64,000 nt of DNA from Echiichthys vipera (lineage: Eukaryota; Chordata; Actinopteri; Perciformes; Trachinidae), in assembly GCA_963691815.1 (NCBI GenBank), contig OY829656.1, forward strand, positions 2,284,602 through 2,348,601, in the 5' to 3' direction. The notes below the pieces were generated by a model. That model did not search any database and was not told the DNA's origin. It saw only the letters and a list, made by a program, of their open reading frames with translations. Within the stretch, counting starts at the first letter, position 1. The number at the start of each line of letters is the position of its first letter. The position numbers and the translations under genes were made by a program. Shown here piece after piece: positions 1 to 36,902 of this stretch.

Positions 1-1192
1 CATAAAATAAGAGTTTTTTTCATGTAACAACTCTTAACTGAGTCGCTAACAGCCTGACACAAACTGTAAATCGAAGCAGCAACAGCGTAGTTAGTGAAGC
101 CAGAGTTTATTAAAAGAGTGATTTAAAGACTTACCTACTGGCCCCTGTACCAGCTCCTCTCATAGTAAAGTCCATTACAGTGGATTACCAAAGTCAATCC
201 CAAAGGAAGGAGCCCATTGGTGCTTTGTTTTGTGTGTAGGGACTCTTCTCATGCTGCTGCAGAGGTTTGCTGTTATTTTCAGCAGCATTAGTGGTTAAAA
301 AAGACCTTTGAATGCCTTCACCTTGCTGCCCCGAGCTAACCACTGTTAGCCACGTCTGAATGTTAGCGACTCTCTCGGATTTCATCGTTAATATTTCATA
401 CACAAATAAAAACAGTCTCGACGGCTTATTTGATGTGTTAGTGCCGGAAAAGACCGTGGGATGATTTTACGCCAGAATTTCACTCTAACCATTCATGGAT
501 AACTCCTAACCGTAACCATCTAATCTTATTTTACGGAGAAAATTAATTTCAATAACTGCGTACTGTTGTCTTCGTTACTTAAGCAAGAAACTGAAGAACC
601 ACCGTCTGAAATTGTTCAGTCTGGGAGTCATCCAGATAAATATAAGTTTAATATTCGTACTGTCTATCTGATGAGTGCCGAAAAAGACCATGGGATGGTT
701 TTGCGCTGGAATTACACTTTAAGTTACAGGTGTGTGAAAAAAGAGATGAAATAAAGGAGAAATAAATAGCACCGACTGCTTCTCAGTGACCTTCTTTTAG
801 CACGTTTTATTTATTCAATAGTTGTTACACGAAAAAAAACTGTCTGAAAGTGCCGAAAAAGACCCAGAATGAAACTTTAAATCCTCTGTAAAACATTAAC
901 AAACATACAGAGAATGTAGATCTTTCTTTTATTATCTAGTTTGAAATAACAGAAGAAGAACGTGAATATTTGTGGGTTGTTTTACTGAATCACAAGAGGT
1001 CGACAGAGCTTTTATTGCAGCGCCATTAGACAGGAAGTGGTCCGTGTGTTAGCCCCTGTGGGTGGTCAGCAAAGAAAAGACCATCAACACGACTTCATCA
1101 TCGACACGTCCGAGGGAAAACACCAACCAAATGGAAGTTCTTGCGCGTGACTTCACTTCTACGGTTAATGTTGTGGTTACTGTGCCACGCAG
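1..1192. other. gfra1 intron (3' part), no gene seen
   Basis: The expected upstream exon of domain 2 (NDVCNRRKCHKA-type sequence) is not present here. A degenerate motif GTGCCGRAAAAGACC occurs three times, near 442, 678 and 852. The first two copies share about 45 bp, which suggests a decayed tandem or dispersed repeat. I see nothing else. Confidence 0.5.
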
Positions 1193-26227
<25,035 letters not shown>

Positions 26228-26520
26228 CCTCGCCGCAGCCTCACAGCAACAAACTCCAACGGACTGACGAACACACATTTGTATAAAAGCAAAACCAGAA
26301 ATGATATCCTTTTCTTCTCAGTAGTACCTGTTGTACTTTGATTTCCCTCCGGAGTCTCTCTTTGGATTCCTCCTTTGTTTGTTTTTTTAAATGAATTTCG
26401 TTGTGTTCTTGTTCTTTTGCATTGCAGCTGTGTGCTAAAGCGGTGGTCTGTACGTGTTAACTCGGTTTGGCTGTGTGTTCCCTTTGGGTTAGTTGAATAA
26501 AAAAAGCTTCTGTGTTGCTC
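26228..26520 (+). other. gfra1: Probable gfra1 3' UTR with AATAAA signal
   Basis: The sequence after the stop holds no repeat that I recognise. An AATAAA hexamer lies at 26496-26501, about 270 nt past the stop, and a poly(A) site would be expected 10-30 nt further on. Other AATAAA-type hexamers near 28850 and 28918 could serve a longer UTR. Which signal is used is not visible in the sequence. Confidence 0.5.
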
Positions 26521-29414
26521 TTTTGGGCAGAAAAAGAAAAATACTCGAGGACTACATTCCAGTAAACCGCAGCTGGTGTCTCTTGGAACGGTACTCAGTG
26601 TAAATTAGCATCGATATTCAGAGTCGTCCGATCCGTTTCCACCCACGTCTGTTTGTGTGTTGAGGCTATAGTTGGGATCTTTTGCTCACAAGTCACAGTC
26701 AGTTCAGTCACGGCTACATTTTTATCACTCGGGCAGCCTTTGAGTTGTTATTCAACCTCCTCTGTGGGTTATTTTCATCACGACGTGATCTGGTCCATGT
26801 GGATATTTACCCAACAACACGTTTTTTTTAGGGTGAACACCAAAACCTTGAAACATCAGAGACGTTAGACCGTTAGCGCCCGACCCGTCTTCACCGTAGC
26901 TGAACTGAACACACATCGCTGCTGGCAAAAGCACACAGGCAAAGACCCACAAACACACACCGCACATTTTCACACATTCAGACAAAAACACACGGACACA
27001 CACACACCGCCGAGCTTTCTGCTCACTTTTATACACCAGTTTGTTTTTTTGCCAACACAGTGATACTCCGAGATCACGGGACAGTAGGTCAGACGCTGCT
27101 GTGGACGGCTGAATCCACTCATTAGTGATTGTACATACTTGTAATTGTTAAAAGTCCACGTTCAGGGCTTCTCTGTGGAAGGTGACGGAGAAGCTGCCGC
27201 AGATTCAATGAGTTCTTTCTTTTGTCTTTTAGTTTCGATGTAGTTCGCTGCACAAAAACAAGAGCTGAGGGAAAAATACAACAGGCTTATCGTCGTAGAG
27301 TATATTCAACAGTAACACACACCTTCATTGCACCGACGCTCGAAACATCCTTTTCTGTCACATCAGTGTTACGACTTATCGCCTCGACTGTGAAACTGTC
27401 CACATGTGTTTGGGGAGGGAGCGACCACTTCATAAGGACCGTTTTGCTAAGCCCCGCCCCACTAACTGTACTCACCGTCACTACAACTGCCCACTTTTGT
27501 TTTCTAGTAAAGGAAGTAAAGGCCCCGACACATGTACGCGGTGAAACCTCTTTGCTCCGGCCGTTCCATTCATTTCCTATGGAGGAGGCGTTAGCGCCCA
27601 ATGTAGCGGCGTAGCACCGCTCAGATTTCAGAAGTTCAAAACAGTTGAACTTTGACCTTGTTGCCGCTGACCTTTCAAAAGCTCAACCAATGAGATAGAA
27701 GCTTTGAGTGTGGCGTTAACGTTTCCTAGGCAACCAGAGAGCGACACCAAGCCGGTTAGAAAGACGTTTGTGTCTCTGAGTTTCCCGAACTATTTAACGT
27801 CACATTAAAGTCGTTTAGGAAACGTAATGATGGAGGTTCATCAGCATCACAGCAGGTTTGTGAGGAGGCAGTTTAGGAGCTAACGGTTGTTTTAAAGCTA
27901 ACGTTGATTTAGCCGTTTACTGGGTCTCTGCGCCCAATCTCGGGGTGAGCCCAGCGTAAAAAGCTCATGTGAAGGCCCCGTAACGCAGCAGTACTGATGG
28001 AGCTAGAATACTTCAGTGTTCAGCCCCAAAGAACTCACAGTGTTTAGTCCGTTTCTTGCACTTTTGCTCATATTTCTGTTATTATGAAAAGAAAAGACCC
28101 CCAACCAAAACAACCGCGTAGATCGAACATCTCCCATAACCCATCAGCCTTTTGTGTATTCGACTATTCAGCCTCTGGGAGATGCGTAACGCCCGCAGCT
28201 CGGGAGAAAACAGTTTTTTCTGTGGTTGTATTTTGGCCGATACGTTCCGCCTTGTTTGGTCTCCACACAGCCTTTACCTGCATGCAACCAAGTTTATTCG
28301 TTGCCCCGTGAACGCCACGTCAGCGCCACGTCAGCATGCAGATCGGACCGCAAAGCTGCCGCGTTCAGTCACAGTTAGATGTCGATGGAGGGATCACGGT
28401 TTGGGGGGGAGGGGCTCAGCAAACGGTCACTTCTGTCTCGTTCTGACAGCAGAAAAACGCATCACACGTGACTTATTTACTGTACTGTATGTAAATCGTT
28501 GGGACATTTTTGTACCTGCTCTGTCTGCTCCCCGGGACTGCTGGGAAAAACAAAAAAAAATCCTGTTAATTCCTCAGACGCATCTGTTTTCATACGCTTT
28601 TCAGATGGAGGCAAATGGTTTTCAGACCCTCCTCACAGGGAAGACGTTTACAGGCATCAGTGTGGCATGTTCAAAGCTAGTTCATCCGCGCGGACACGGA
28701 CGGGAGCATTTATGACGCGCTGCTTGGGTTTATGTCGCTTCTCAAAACATGATTAATGTATAGTGGAACTTAAATGTTATTTACCGAGCATTAACATGGT
28801 ATATGCACCGTATGTACTTGGCTGAAACTATAAATTGGACAAATAAACGTCTGATGATATTCTATTCCAGAGCATTGTGAGCTATTTTGACATTCAGATA
28901 CAACGTAGAGTACATTGAATAAAGCAGAATATTGTTTTTATAACAACTTAACGTGTATATTTCTCCCAGTATGAACATGAGTATGGAATAATATTGCATC
29001 TGAGAGCGAGGATATGAACTCCTACTGTAGTTACACACGACTGTGTTTCCTCAGCATTTTTGTTTATGATGTTGCTTAAATGTATTATTGGGATTTTTGG
29101 CTAAGATTTGAACTTATTTTTCTATCTTTTACTAATTTTTTTTGCTGTTTTGATGAGTTGAAGATGATGAAATTCAAATTGTTCCACTTTTAAAGGACTC
29201 TTCAGTTCTGTTTCCGTAATTATTTTTGGATTTATTGCTAAAATAATTACGGTGACAATAACTGTGTGTTACGCAGGAACAACATCTGTCGTTGCACGGG
29301 GATTGAGAAGGAAATAAATCAGACAAATATAATCTATTACATCCCATCGAAGGCTTTTTTATGATATATTTGAGCAGAGGTGGAGGATTGAATGTGTGCG
29401 GTGTGAAGGGAAAC
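26521..29414. other. Intergenic or 3' flanking sequence, no gene seen
   Basis: Lies between gfra1 and the first piggyBac-like MITE. No exon was recognised. The part near 27540-27900 (CAACCAATGAGATAGAAGC) has the look of an old DNA-transposon fragment, but I cannot place it. Open frames up to 187 codons (28152-28715) show no known domain. Confidence 0.4.
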
Positions 29415-29992
29415 TTAACCCTCCTGTTCTCCTAAGGGTCAATTTGACCCCATTTAATGTTTAACTTCTCTAAATAACGACGTCTTTTTATGTTTTTTTG
29501 CTTTATATTTAAGACTTTTCCTCATTTTATGGGGACGACTCATAAAAAACCTAAAATTATCATGATTATATATATTTTTTATTGTTCTTATCGTACATGT
29601 ACTTGTGGCATCGGTGTTCCTTTGGGTCAGTTTGATCATCTGGATGATTTAATCATTATTATTACTGTTTATTTTACATTTCAAATATTATATGAGGTCA
29701 AATTCATGCTGCTGTCCTTGATAACGGACGTTACTTTCATTCCAGATGTTACAAATAACACAAAATAGCACTTAAAATAACAGAGTTACTTTAAAACACA
29801 CACACAGAAATCCCTCCATGCAGTTTAACATCAGTGATATTTTTCATTCTGTTAAATAAAAACATAAAGTACCCGACTTCACTTGAGTCACACATTGATT
29901 ATGATCATTTTCCAGATGTTTAACCTGCTACGGTCAAATTGAGCCCAAGAATAAATGGTGTTAGTCAAATTTGAGGGCAACAGGAGGGTTAA
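29415..29992. mobile_element. piggyBac-like MITE M4, copy 1
   Basis: The element is flanked by TTAA at 29415-29418 and 29989-29992. Terminal inverted repeats are CCCTCCTGTT at the left and AACAGGAGGG at the right. TTAA duplications with CCCT ends are typical of the piggyBac superfamily. The interior is AT-rich and lacks a transposase. It holds a 92-codon frame (29490-29768) also present in copy 2. The element begins with a near palindrome, GGGTCAATTTGACCC. Confidence 0.85.
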
Positions 29993-30867
29993 ACGAGAAA
30001 TGTTACGAGTCGCTCCACCGCAAAAAACTCCAAACAGGAACTGGTTCCAGTTCTCAGAATTGTGTCAAACAGATAATTTTATATTTTAATGCCCAGTGTC
30101 ACGTCTTCACTGGCCCTGCGACAGGAAATAAAGCTCACATTACAGAGGTGGTTCAGTGCTTTTATTTTGAAGGGTTCCTCTGAGCCAGGGCCACGTCCTC
30201 CTGACGTAAAGGGACGGGAAAAGGTCAAAGACGTTAAATATGTTTGCCTTCCATCTCCATCCCATCTGCTGTTTCAAAAAATACCCAAAAAAGGCTTTTT
30301 TTGGAGACTCCCTCAGATCCGGCATCATTAACTTCTTAGCTTGTGAAAAATGTAAAATCTATTGTACAAAAGTTATGATTAAAACTGTTAAATCACCGAG
30401 ACCGTGTGTGTGTGTGTACTGTGTGGGGTTATTTCACTGCACACCTGGAGAACTTCGGCAGGTGACATGAAGTGCTGGGGAAAGTTTGAGGCGATGCTGA
30501 GAGGCTGATAAGAGCGCCTGAGTTAATGTTGTTGACCTCAGGTTACCGAGCCAGAGGAGCCGAGAAGAGCAAAGAGATGAGACGGGATAAAGAAAGAGTC
30601 GTCTGAGGTTTCTGACAACTTTAAAAAATAACTAAGCTTTGGCCAAGTGTAGAAGGGTCACACCGGGCCGTCTGAGCACTTTATATCTGATGCTGCGTGA
30701 GGAGAAACCAAAGGGAAAACCGAAGTAACGGCATTTGCTGATAAATCACTTTATGTTTCTCTGTTCGTGGATGAAACTGAAAATTAATACACGTAAATAA
30801 AAATGTAGTTCTTGTATTTATTACTGTAGAAATGAAGTCCGAGCAAAGAAAGAAGAAAGAAGCTAAA
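29993..30867. other. Intergenic, no gene seen
   Basis: Unique-looking sequence with a small imperfect palindrome at 30280-30302 (CCCAAAAAAGGC region). Confidence 0.4.
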
Positions 30868-31097
30868 ATCCCTCAGTTCATAGGTGAATCGGCTGGGAAC
30901 CGTGGGGTCGCCGGTTCGAGTCCCTGTGTGGACCATGAATGGAGCGTGGACGGTCGGCTGGAGAAGTGCCAGTTCATCTCCTGGGCACTGTTGAGCAAGG
31001 CACTGAACCCCTAACTGCTCAGGGCGCTGATGCATTGGCAGCCCCCTCGCTCTGACATCTCTCCATTAATTGCATGTATATAGGTCCTGTTTGCGCA

Positions 31098-31135
<38 letters not shown>

Positions 31136-31150
31136 CGTGTGTGTGTGTCT
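30868..31150 (+). mobile_element. SINE family S1, (TG)-tail type, copy 2
   Basis: The tRNA-like part is CTCAGTTCATAGGTGAATCG with B box GGTTCGAGTCC. The body matches the other S1 copies. The tail is CATTAATTGCATGTATATAG, GTCCTGTTTGCGCATG and (TG)n to 31150, as in the - strand copy at 11098-11389. The first bases of the head are missing. Confidence 0.85.
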
Positions 31151-31279
31151 GTCTGTCTGTAACATGTATAATAATAATAACAAAGTGAAAAAATCGTATT
31201 TCAATGGATGTGTAACCCTTATGTGTCTTTTATAGCCCCTAAACTTTCCTGTAAATCCCCATTTCCTCATTTCTTCGCC

Positions 31280-31600
31280 ATGAACCTGTCAATCAGAGGG
31301 ACTCTCTCCGTCTCTCTGGATTCCTATTGGTTCTTAAGAAACCCTGACTTGTGATTGGATGACGAGACGTTGGCCACGCCCCCTCCAGGTAAATGTTTGT
31401 CTGAGTCTGAGCCGGAGCGGCGACACGAGCACGTCCGAGCACACGCGGGAAAACCGAGTTAAACTACAACTGAACCAAGAGCGGAAGCTGTTAAACTTGT
31501 ATGAAGACGGAGTAAAGTGTGAGCAGAGTTACACCCGGTGTGAAAGAGGCGATTACGGAGCCGGGAGGAGGAGTTTGATACTTCTGGCGTTGTCTCGGTG
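31280..31600 (+). promoter_or_regulatory. CpG-richer block with ATTGG boxes and a donor-like site
   Basis: The block contains CTATTGGTTC and GTGATTGGATGA (inverted CCAAT boxes) and CCACGCCCCCTCC (an Sp1-like GC box). It has a locally CG-rich stretch (GGAGCGGCGACACGAGCACG) and TGTCTCG followed by GTGAGT at 31598. It looks like a small promoter with a non-coding first exon, possibly of an unannotated RNA. It could also be a fragment of an old transposon. No protein is recognised in the open frame at 31359-31601. Confidence 0.3.
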
Positions 31601-31689
31601 AGTCGAAGCATCTAAGCTAGCGCTAACTGTTAGCCACGCTGTTAGCTAGCGACACGAGGCGCAGCAGAGAGCTAACAAAAGTTTACTAA

Positions 31690-32078
31690 CTTTACATTTA
31701 CTAAGTTAATTTAAAGATAAATAAATAAAAAGCAGATTTAGTACATTGACTAAATTAATTTAAAGATAAATAAATAAAAGGCAGATTTAGTACATTTACT
31801 AAATTTATTTAAAATAAATAAAAAGTACACTGACTAAATTAATTTAAGGATAAATAAATAAAAAGTAGATTTAGTACATTGACTAAATTTATTTAAAGAT
31901 AAATAAATAAAAGGCAGATTTAGTACATTGACTAAATTAATTTAAAATAAATAAAAAGTACATTGACTAAATTAATTTATAAATAAATAAAAAGCAGATT
32001 TAGTATATTCACTAAATTAATTTAAAAATAAATAATAAAAAATAGATTTAGTACATTGACTAAATTAATTAAAAAATT
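31690..32078 (+). repeat. AT-rich minisatellite, unit about 48 bp, eight copies
   Basis: The unit is ACTAAATTAATTTAAAGATA, AATAAATAAAAAGCAGATTT and AGTACATTG. Some units lack the GATTTAGTAC part. Copies are imperfect, and the array contains almost only A, T and a few G. Confidence 0.92.
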
Positions 32079-32658
32079 AAATGTGTACTGACTCAGTATC
32101 CCCGTGTGTTGAGAGTAAGTTGTAGTGAAAGAATTATAATTTGCGCTGATCACCTGAGGTTGAGTTGAAGCTAAGCACTTATTTAATTTTTATTTAATTG
32201 TATTTATTTGTCACATTCGGAGCATGTCTGTGTTGTTACGCTCTACTTATGTGTTAATGTGTAGAAGTGTTTAAAGAACTGTGCACTAAAGTAAATGCTT
32301 TGAGTTTAAGACTGAGATATTTGTGTAATGTGTTGTTACTCAGCCCACGAGTTAAAGTACATATGCAACACTTAAATAGTATAAATTAGGAAATTTTCAT
32401 GGATTAATAAGAGCTGAAAACATATTTTAGTTCATAGCAAAGAGAGAAATGAATCATTTTCATGGTTAAATAATTAAAATGTATTATAAAGACTGTACAG
32501 TTAAGAAGATAATCCATTTATTTCATCACTGTTGTGTTGCAGTAGTCTGTAAAGGTTTTGATTTCATGTCCATCATGGCCGTAAAGAGCGGAACTGCATG
32601 GCGTCATAGTAATCACCCTGTTTCCATACAGGCCGGGTTCTTGGGCTTCCTGGAAACC
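32079..32658. other. Intergenic, no gene seen
   Basis: AT-rich sequence leads to the 56-bp minisatellite. An AG acceptor-like site (CCATACAG) ends at 32630, but no exon is supported. Confidence 0.4.
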
Positions 32659-34776
32659 TGGACCCACCTCCTTCATCCAGGGAGCTGGACCGACATCATC
32701 TGTTCTCCAAGAGGGGACCCACCTCCTTCATCCAGGGAGCTGGACCGACATCATCTGTTCTCCAAGAGGGGACCCACCTCCTTCATCCAGGGAGCTGGAA
32801 CCAGATCATCTGTTCTCCAAGAGGGGACCCACCTCCTTCATCCAAGGAGCTGGACCCAGATCATCTGTTCTCCAGAGAGGGGACCCACCTCCTTCATCAA
32901 AGGAGCTGGACCCAGATCATCTGTTCTCCAAAGAGGGGACCCACCTCCTTCATCCAGGGAGCTGGACCGACATCATCTGTTCTCCAAGAGGGGACCGACC
33001 TCCTTCATCCAGGGAGCTGGACCGACATCATCTGTTCTCCAAGAGGGGACCCACCTCCTTCATCCAGGGAGCTGGACCGACATCATCTGTTCTCCAAGAG
33101 GGGACCGACCTCCTTCATCCAGGGAGCTGGACCCAGATCATCTGTTCTCCAGAGAGGGGACCCACCTCCTTCATCCAGGGAGCTGGACCGACATCATCTG
33201 TTCTCAAAGAGGGGACCCACCTCCTTCATCCAGGGAGCTGGACCCAGATCATCTGTTCCCCAGAGAGGGGACCCACCTCCTTCATCCAGGGAGCTGGACC
33301 CAGATCATCTGTTCTCCAGAGAGGGGACCCACCTCCTTCATCCAGGGAGCTGGACCGACATCATCTGTTCTCCAAGAGGGGACCCGACTCCTTCATCCAG
33401 GGAGCTGGACCCAGATCATCTGTTCTCCAAAGAGGGGACCCACCTCCTTCATCCAGGGAGCTGGACCCAGATCATCTGTTCTCCAAAGATGGGACCCACC
33501 TCCTTCATCCAGGGAGCTGGACCGACATCATCTGTTCTCCAAGAGGGGACCCACCTCCTTCATCCAGGGAGCTGGAACCAGATCATCTGTTCTCCAAGAG
33601 GGGACCCACCTCCTTCATCCAAGGAGCTGGACCCAGATCATCTGTTCTCCAGAGAGGGGACCCACCTCCTTCATCAAAGGAGCTGGACCCAGATCATCTG
33701 TTCTCCAAAGAGGGGACCCACCTCCTTCATCCAGGGAGCTGGACCGACATCATCTGTTCTCCAAGAGGGGACCGACCTCCTTCATCCAGGGAGCTGGACC
33801 GACATCATCTGTTCTCCAAGAGGGGACCCACCTCCTTCATCCAGGGAGCTGGACCGACATCATCTGTTCTCCAAGAGGGGACCGACCTCCTTCATCCAGG
33901 GAGCTGGACCCAGATCATCTGTTCTCCAGAGAGGGGACCCACCTCCTTCATCCAGGGAGCTGGACCGACATCATCTGTTCTCAAAGAGGGGACCCACCTC
34001 CTTCATCCAGGGAGCTGGACCCAGATCATCTGTTCCCCAGAGAGGGGACCCACCTCCTTCATCCAGGGAGCTGGACCCAGATCATCTGTTCTCCAGAGAG
34101 GGGACCCACCTCCTTCATCCAGGGAGCTGGACCGACATCATCTGTTCTCCAAGAGGGGACCCGACTCCTTCATCCAGGGAGCTGGACCCAGATCATCTGT
34201 TCTCCAAAGAGGGGACCCACCTCCTTCATCCAGGGAGCTGGACCCAGATCATCTGTTCTCCAAAGATGGGACCCACCTCCTTCATCCAGGGAGCTGGACC
34301 CAGATCATCTGTTCTCCAAGAGGGGACCCACCTCCTTCATCCAGGGAGCTGGACCCAGATCATCTGTTCTCCAAGAGGGGACCCACCTCCTTCATCCAGG
34401 GAGCTGGACCCAGATCATCTGTTCTCCAGAGAGGGGACCCAGCTCCTTCATCCAGGGAGCTGGACCCAGATCATCTGTTCTCCAAGAGGGGACCCACTTC
34501 CTTCATCCAGGGAGCTGGACCCAGATCATCTGTTCTCCAAGAGGGGACCCACCTCCTTCATCCAAGGAGCTGGACCCAGATCATCTGTTCTCCAAGAGGG
34601 GACCCACCTCCTTCATCCAGGGAGCTGGACCCAGATCATCTGTTCTCCAAAGAGGGGACCCACCTCCTTCATCAGGGAGCTGGACCCAGATCATCTGTTC
34701 TCCAAAGAGGGGACCCACCTCCTTCATCCAAGGAGCTGGACCCAGATCATCTGTTCTCCAAAGAGGGGGCCCAGCT
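32659..34776 (+). repeat. 56-bp minisatellite, about 38 copies, with a 777-bp higher-order duplication
   Basis: The unit is CCCACCTCCTTCATCCAGGG, AGCTGGACCCAGATCATCTG and TTCTCCAAGAGGGGAC. Variants are GACCGACATC, CAGAGAGG and CAAAGAGG. The same rare variants recur 777 bp apart: CTGGAACCAG near 32795 and 33572, and CAAAGATGGG at 33484 and 34261. The open frames of 779 and 461 codons are made of this repeat and are not genes. Confidence 0.96.
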
Positions 34777-34847
34777 CGTCTCTTCCACCTGTCATCCATC
34801 CATACACCAGTGCGGTAGGTTTAGGCACTAGGAACAAAACAAAGGAA

Positions 34848-35250
34848 CAAACTGAACTTTACGGGACAAAGTGAACTTTACGGAACAACCTGAACTTTAC
34901 GGAACAACCTAAACTTTACGGAACAGACTGAACTTTACGGGACAAGGTGAACTTTACGGGACAAGGTGAACTTTACGGAACAACCTGAACTTTACGGTAC
35001 AGACTGAGCTCTACGGAACCAAGTGAACTTTACGGAACAAAGTGAACTTTGCGGGAAAACGCGAACTTTACGGGACAAACTGAACTTTACGGGACAAACT
35101 GAACTTTACGGGACAAACTGAACTTTACGGGACAAACTGAACTTAAAGGAACAAGCTGAACTTTACGGAACAATCTGAACTCTACGGGACAAACTGAACT
35201 CTACGGAACAGACTGAATTTAAAGGAACAGACTGAACTCAAAGGAGCGTT
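34848..35250 (+). repeat. 19-bp minisatellite, about 21 copies
   Basis: The unit is GAACTTTACGGGACAAACT with many single-base variants (GGAACAACCT, GGGACAAGGT and others). It starts about 70 bp after the 56-bp minisatellite ends, so the two form a compound tandem-repeat locus of about 2.6 kb. Confidence 0.93.
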
Positions 35251-35589
35251 TAAACGAAACTCTTTTGTGCAAAAGGACAATTTTTTTCCCTTTCCGAGAG
35301 TGTTTAGGATTAAAACGGGTTCCAGAATTTAGTTTGTGTTGTGATTTAACGTCGAGCAGTTATATTTGCACTGAATTTAATTTAGTTTTATTTCATGCAA
35401 CCTGTCAATACCTACTTTATTATTAAAGTTGTTGTAATCTATTGCAGATTTAATTTAATTCTATTTAATGGCAGAGCTCTGACCTCTTTTGTGGATGATA
35501 GTAAGACTATAATATTAAGGGAGACTGTTTTGAAACGTCTGTTGTATTAATATTCTGCAAAGTGTCCGTCTATAGAAACTTAATTAATC
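35251..35589. other. Intergenic, AT-rich, no gene seen
   Basis: No recognised element lies between the 19-bp minisatellite and the second piggyBac-like MITE. Confidence 0.4.
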
Positions 35590-36165
35590 TTAACCCTCCT
35601 GTTCTCCTAAGGGTCAATTTGACCCCATTTAATGTTTAACATCTCTAAATAACGACGTCTTTGTGTTTTTTTGCTTTATATTTATGACTTTTCCTCATTT
35701 TATGGGGACAACTCATAAAAAACCTAAAATTGACATGATTATATATATTTTTTATTGTTCTTATCGTACATGTACTTGTGTCATCGGTGTTCCTTTGGGT
35801 CAGTTTGATCATCTGGATGATTTAATCATTATTATTATTGTTTATTTTACAATTCAAATATTATATGAGGTCAGATTCATGCTGCTGTCCTTGATAACGG
35901 ACGTTACTTTCATTCCAGATGTTACAAATAACACAAAATAGCACTTAAAATAACAGACTTACTTTAAAACACACACACAGAAATCCCTCCATGCAGTTTA
36001 ACATCAGTGATATTTTTCATTCTGTTAAATAAAAACATAAAGTACCCGACTTAACTTGAGTCACACATTGATTATGATCATTTTAGAGATGTTTAAAATG
36101 CTGCGGTCAAATTGAACCTTAGAATAAATGGTGTTAGTCAAATTTGAGGGCAACAGGAGGGTTAA
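35590..36165. mobile_element. piggyBac-like MITE M4, copy 2
   Basis: Flanking TTAA lies at 35590-35593 and 36162-36165, with the same CCCTCCTGTT ends as copy 1. Copy 2 is very similar throughout to the element at 29415-29992, 6.2 kb away in the same orientation. It carries the same 92-codon frame at 35663-35941 with few changes. Confidence 0.86.
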
Positions 36166-36902
36166 GCTCTGCAGGTTCACGCCTGATGCTGGTGTGTTTG
36201 AACATACCAGGCTAAATATTGGTGACAGTGTAAAACCACAGATGACAAATCTTTTATTTTTGAAGCTCTTATCATTAGATGGTCTCGCTCTTTGACACGT
36301 CAGGAAAAATCTTAATACCTTAAGCAGATTTGCTCCTGAAAGAGAACCTCCAAAGTAAAATCCAACACAATGGCACTGGGAGAGCATTAATGGGCTGGCA
36401 GCATGAAAAGTTAATTACCACTCTTCTGATTTCATGGAAACTGATGGAGTTGAATGGAAAAGTGAATGCTTAAACGGAGAAACTCTGCGCCCACTGCTGT
36501 CGTTTTTAGCTCCGCGTATTAAACGGTATCGATAGCCGCTGACATAGAGGACGTCTCCTGACGCAGGTCCGACATGATGAATCAAACAGTCATGTAAAAC
36601 AGTAACAGGGTGATGGGTTAATGGTTTGACGCCTGCACATCATTGTCGTAAAATGCCAGGAAATGAGTCTGACATTTGAATGTAATTCCTAAAAGTAACA
36701 CTGCATTATCTTTCTACACGGCTATTAGACCGCGTGTCTGCAAGCACGGATATAGTGTCATTATAACCCTGATTTCAGTGGAACCACCATCGTACCGCTA
36801 GCTTTTATTCAAATATTTGCATGTTTTTTAAAAGTGCTATATCCCATTTTATACACAAGGAGAAGTTAATTTTACATTAAATAAAGGATAAATGCAAGTT
36901 AG
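36166..36902. other. Intergenic, no gene seen
   Basis: Unique-looking sequence with no recognised element. Confidence 0.4.

Noticed and set aside
29490..29768. A 92-codon frame as an independent gene
   Set aside because: It lies wholly inside a piggyBac-like MITE and is shared only because the MITE is present twice. Kept as an observation, not as a gene.
32479..34874. Open frames of 779 and 461 codons
   Set aside because: Both read through the same 56-bp minisatellite in different phases, with no recognisable domain outside the repeat.
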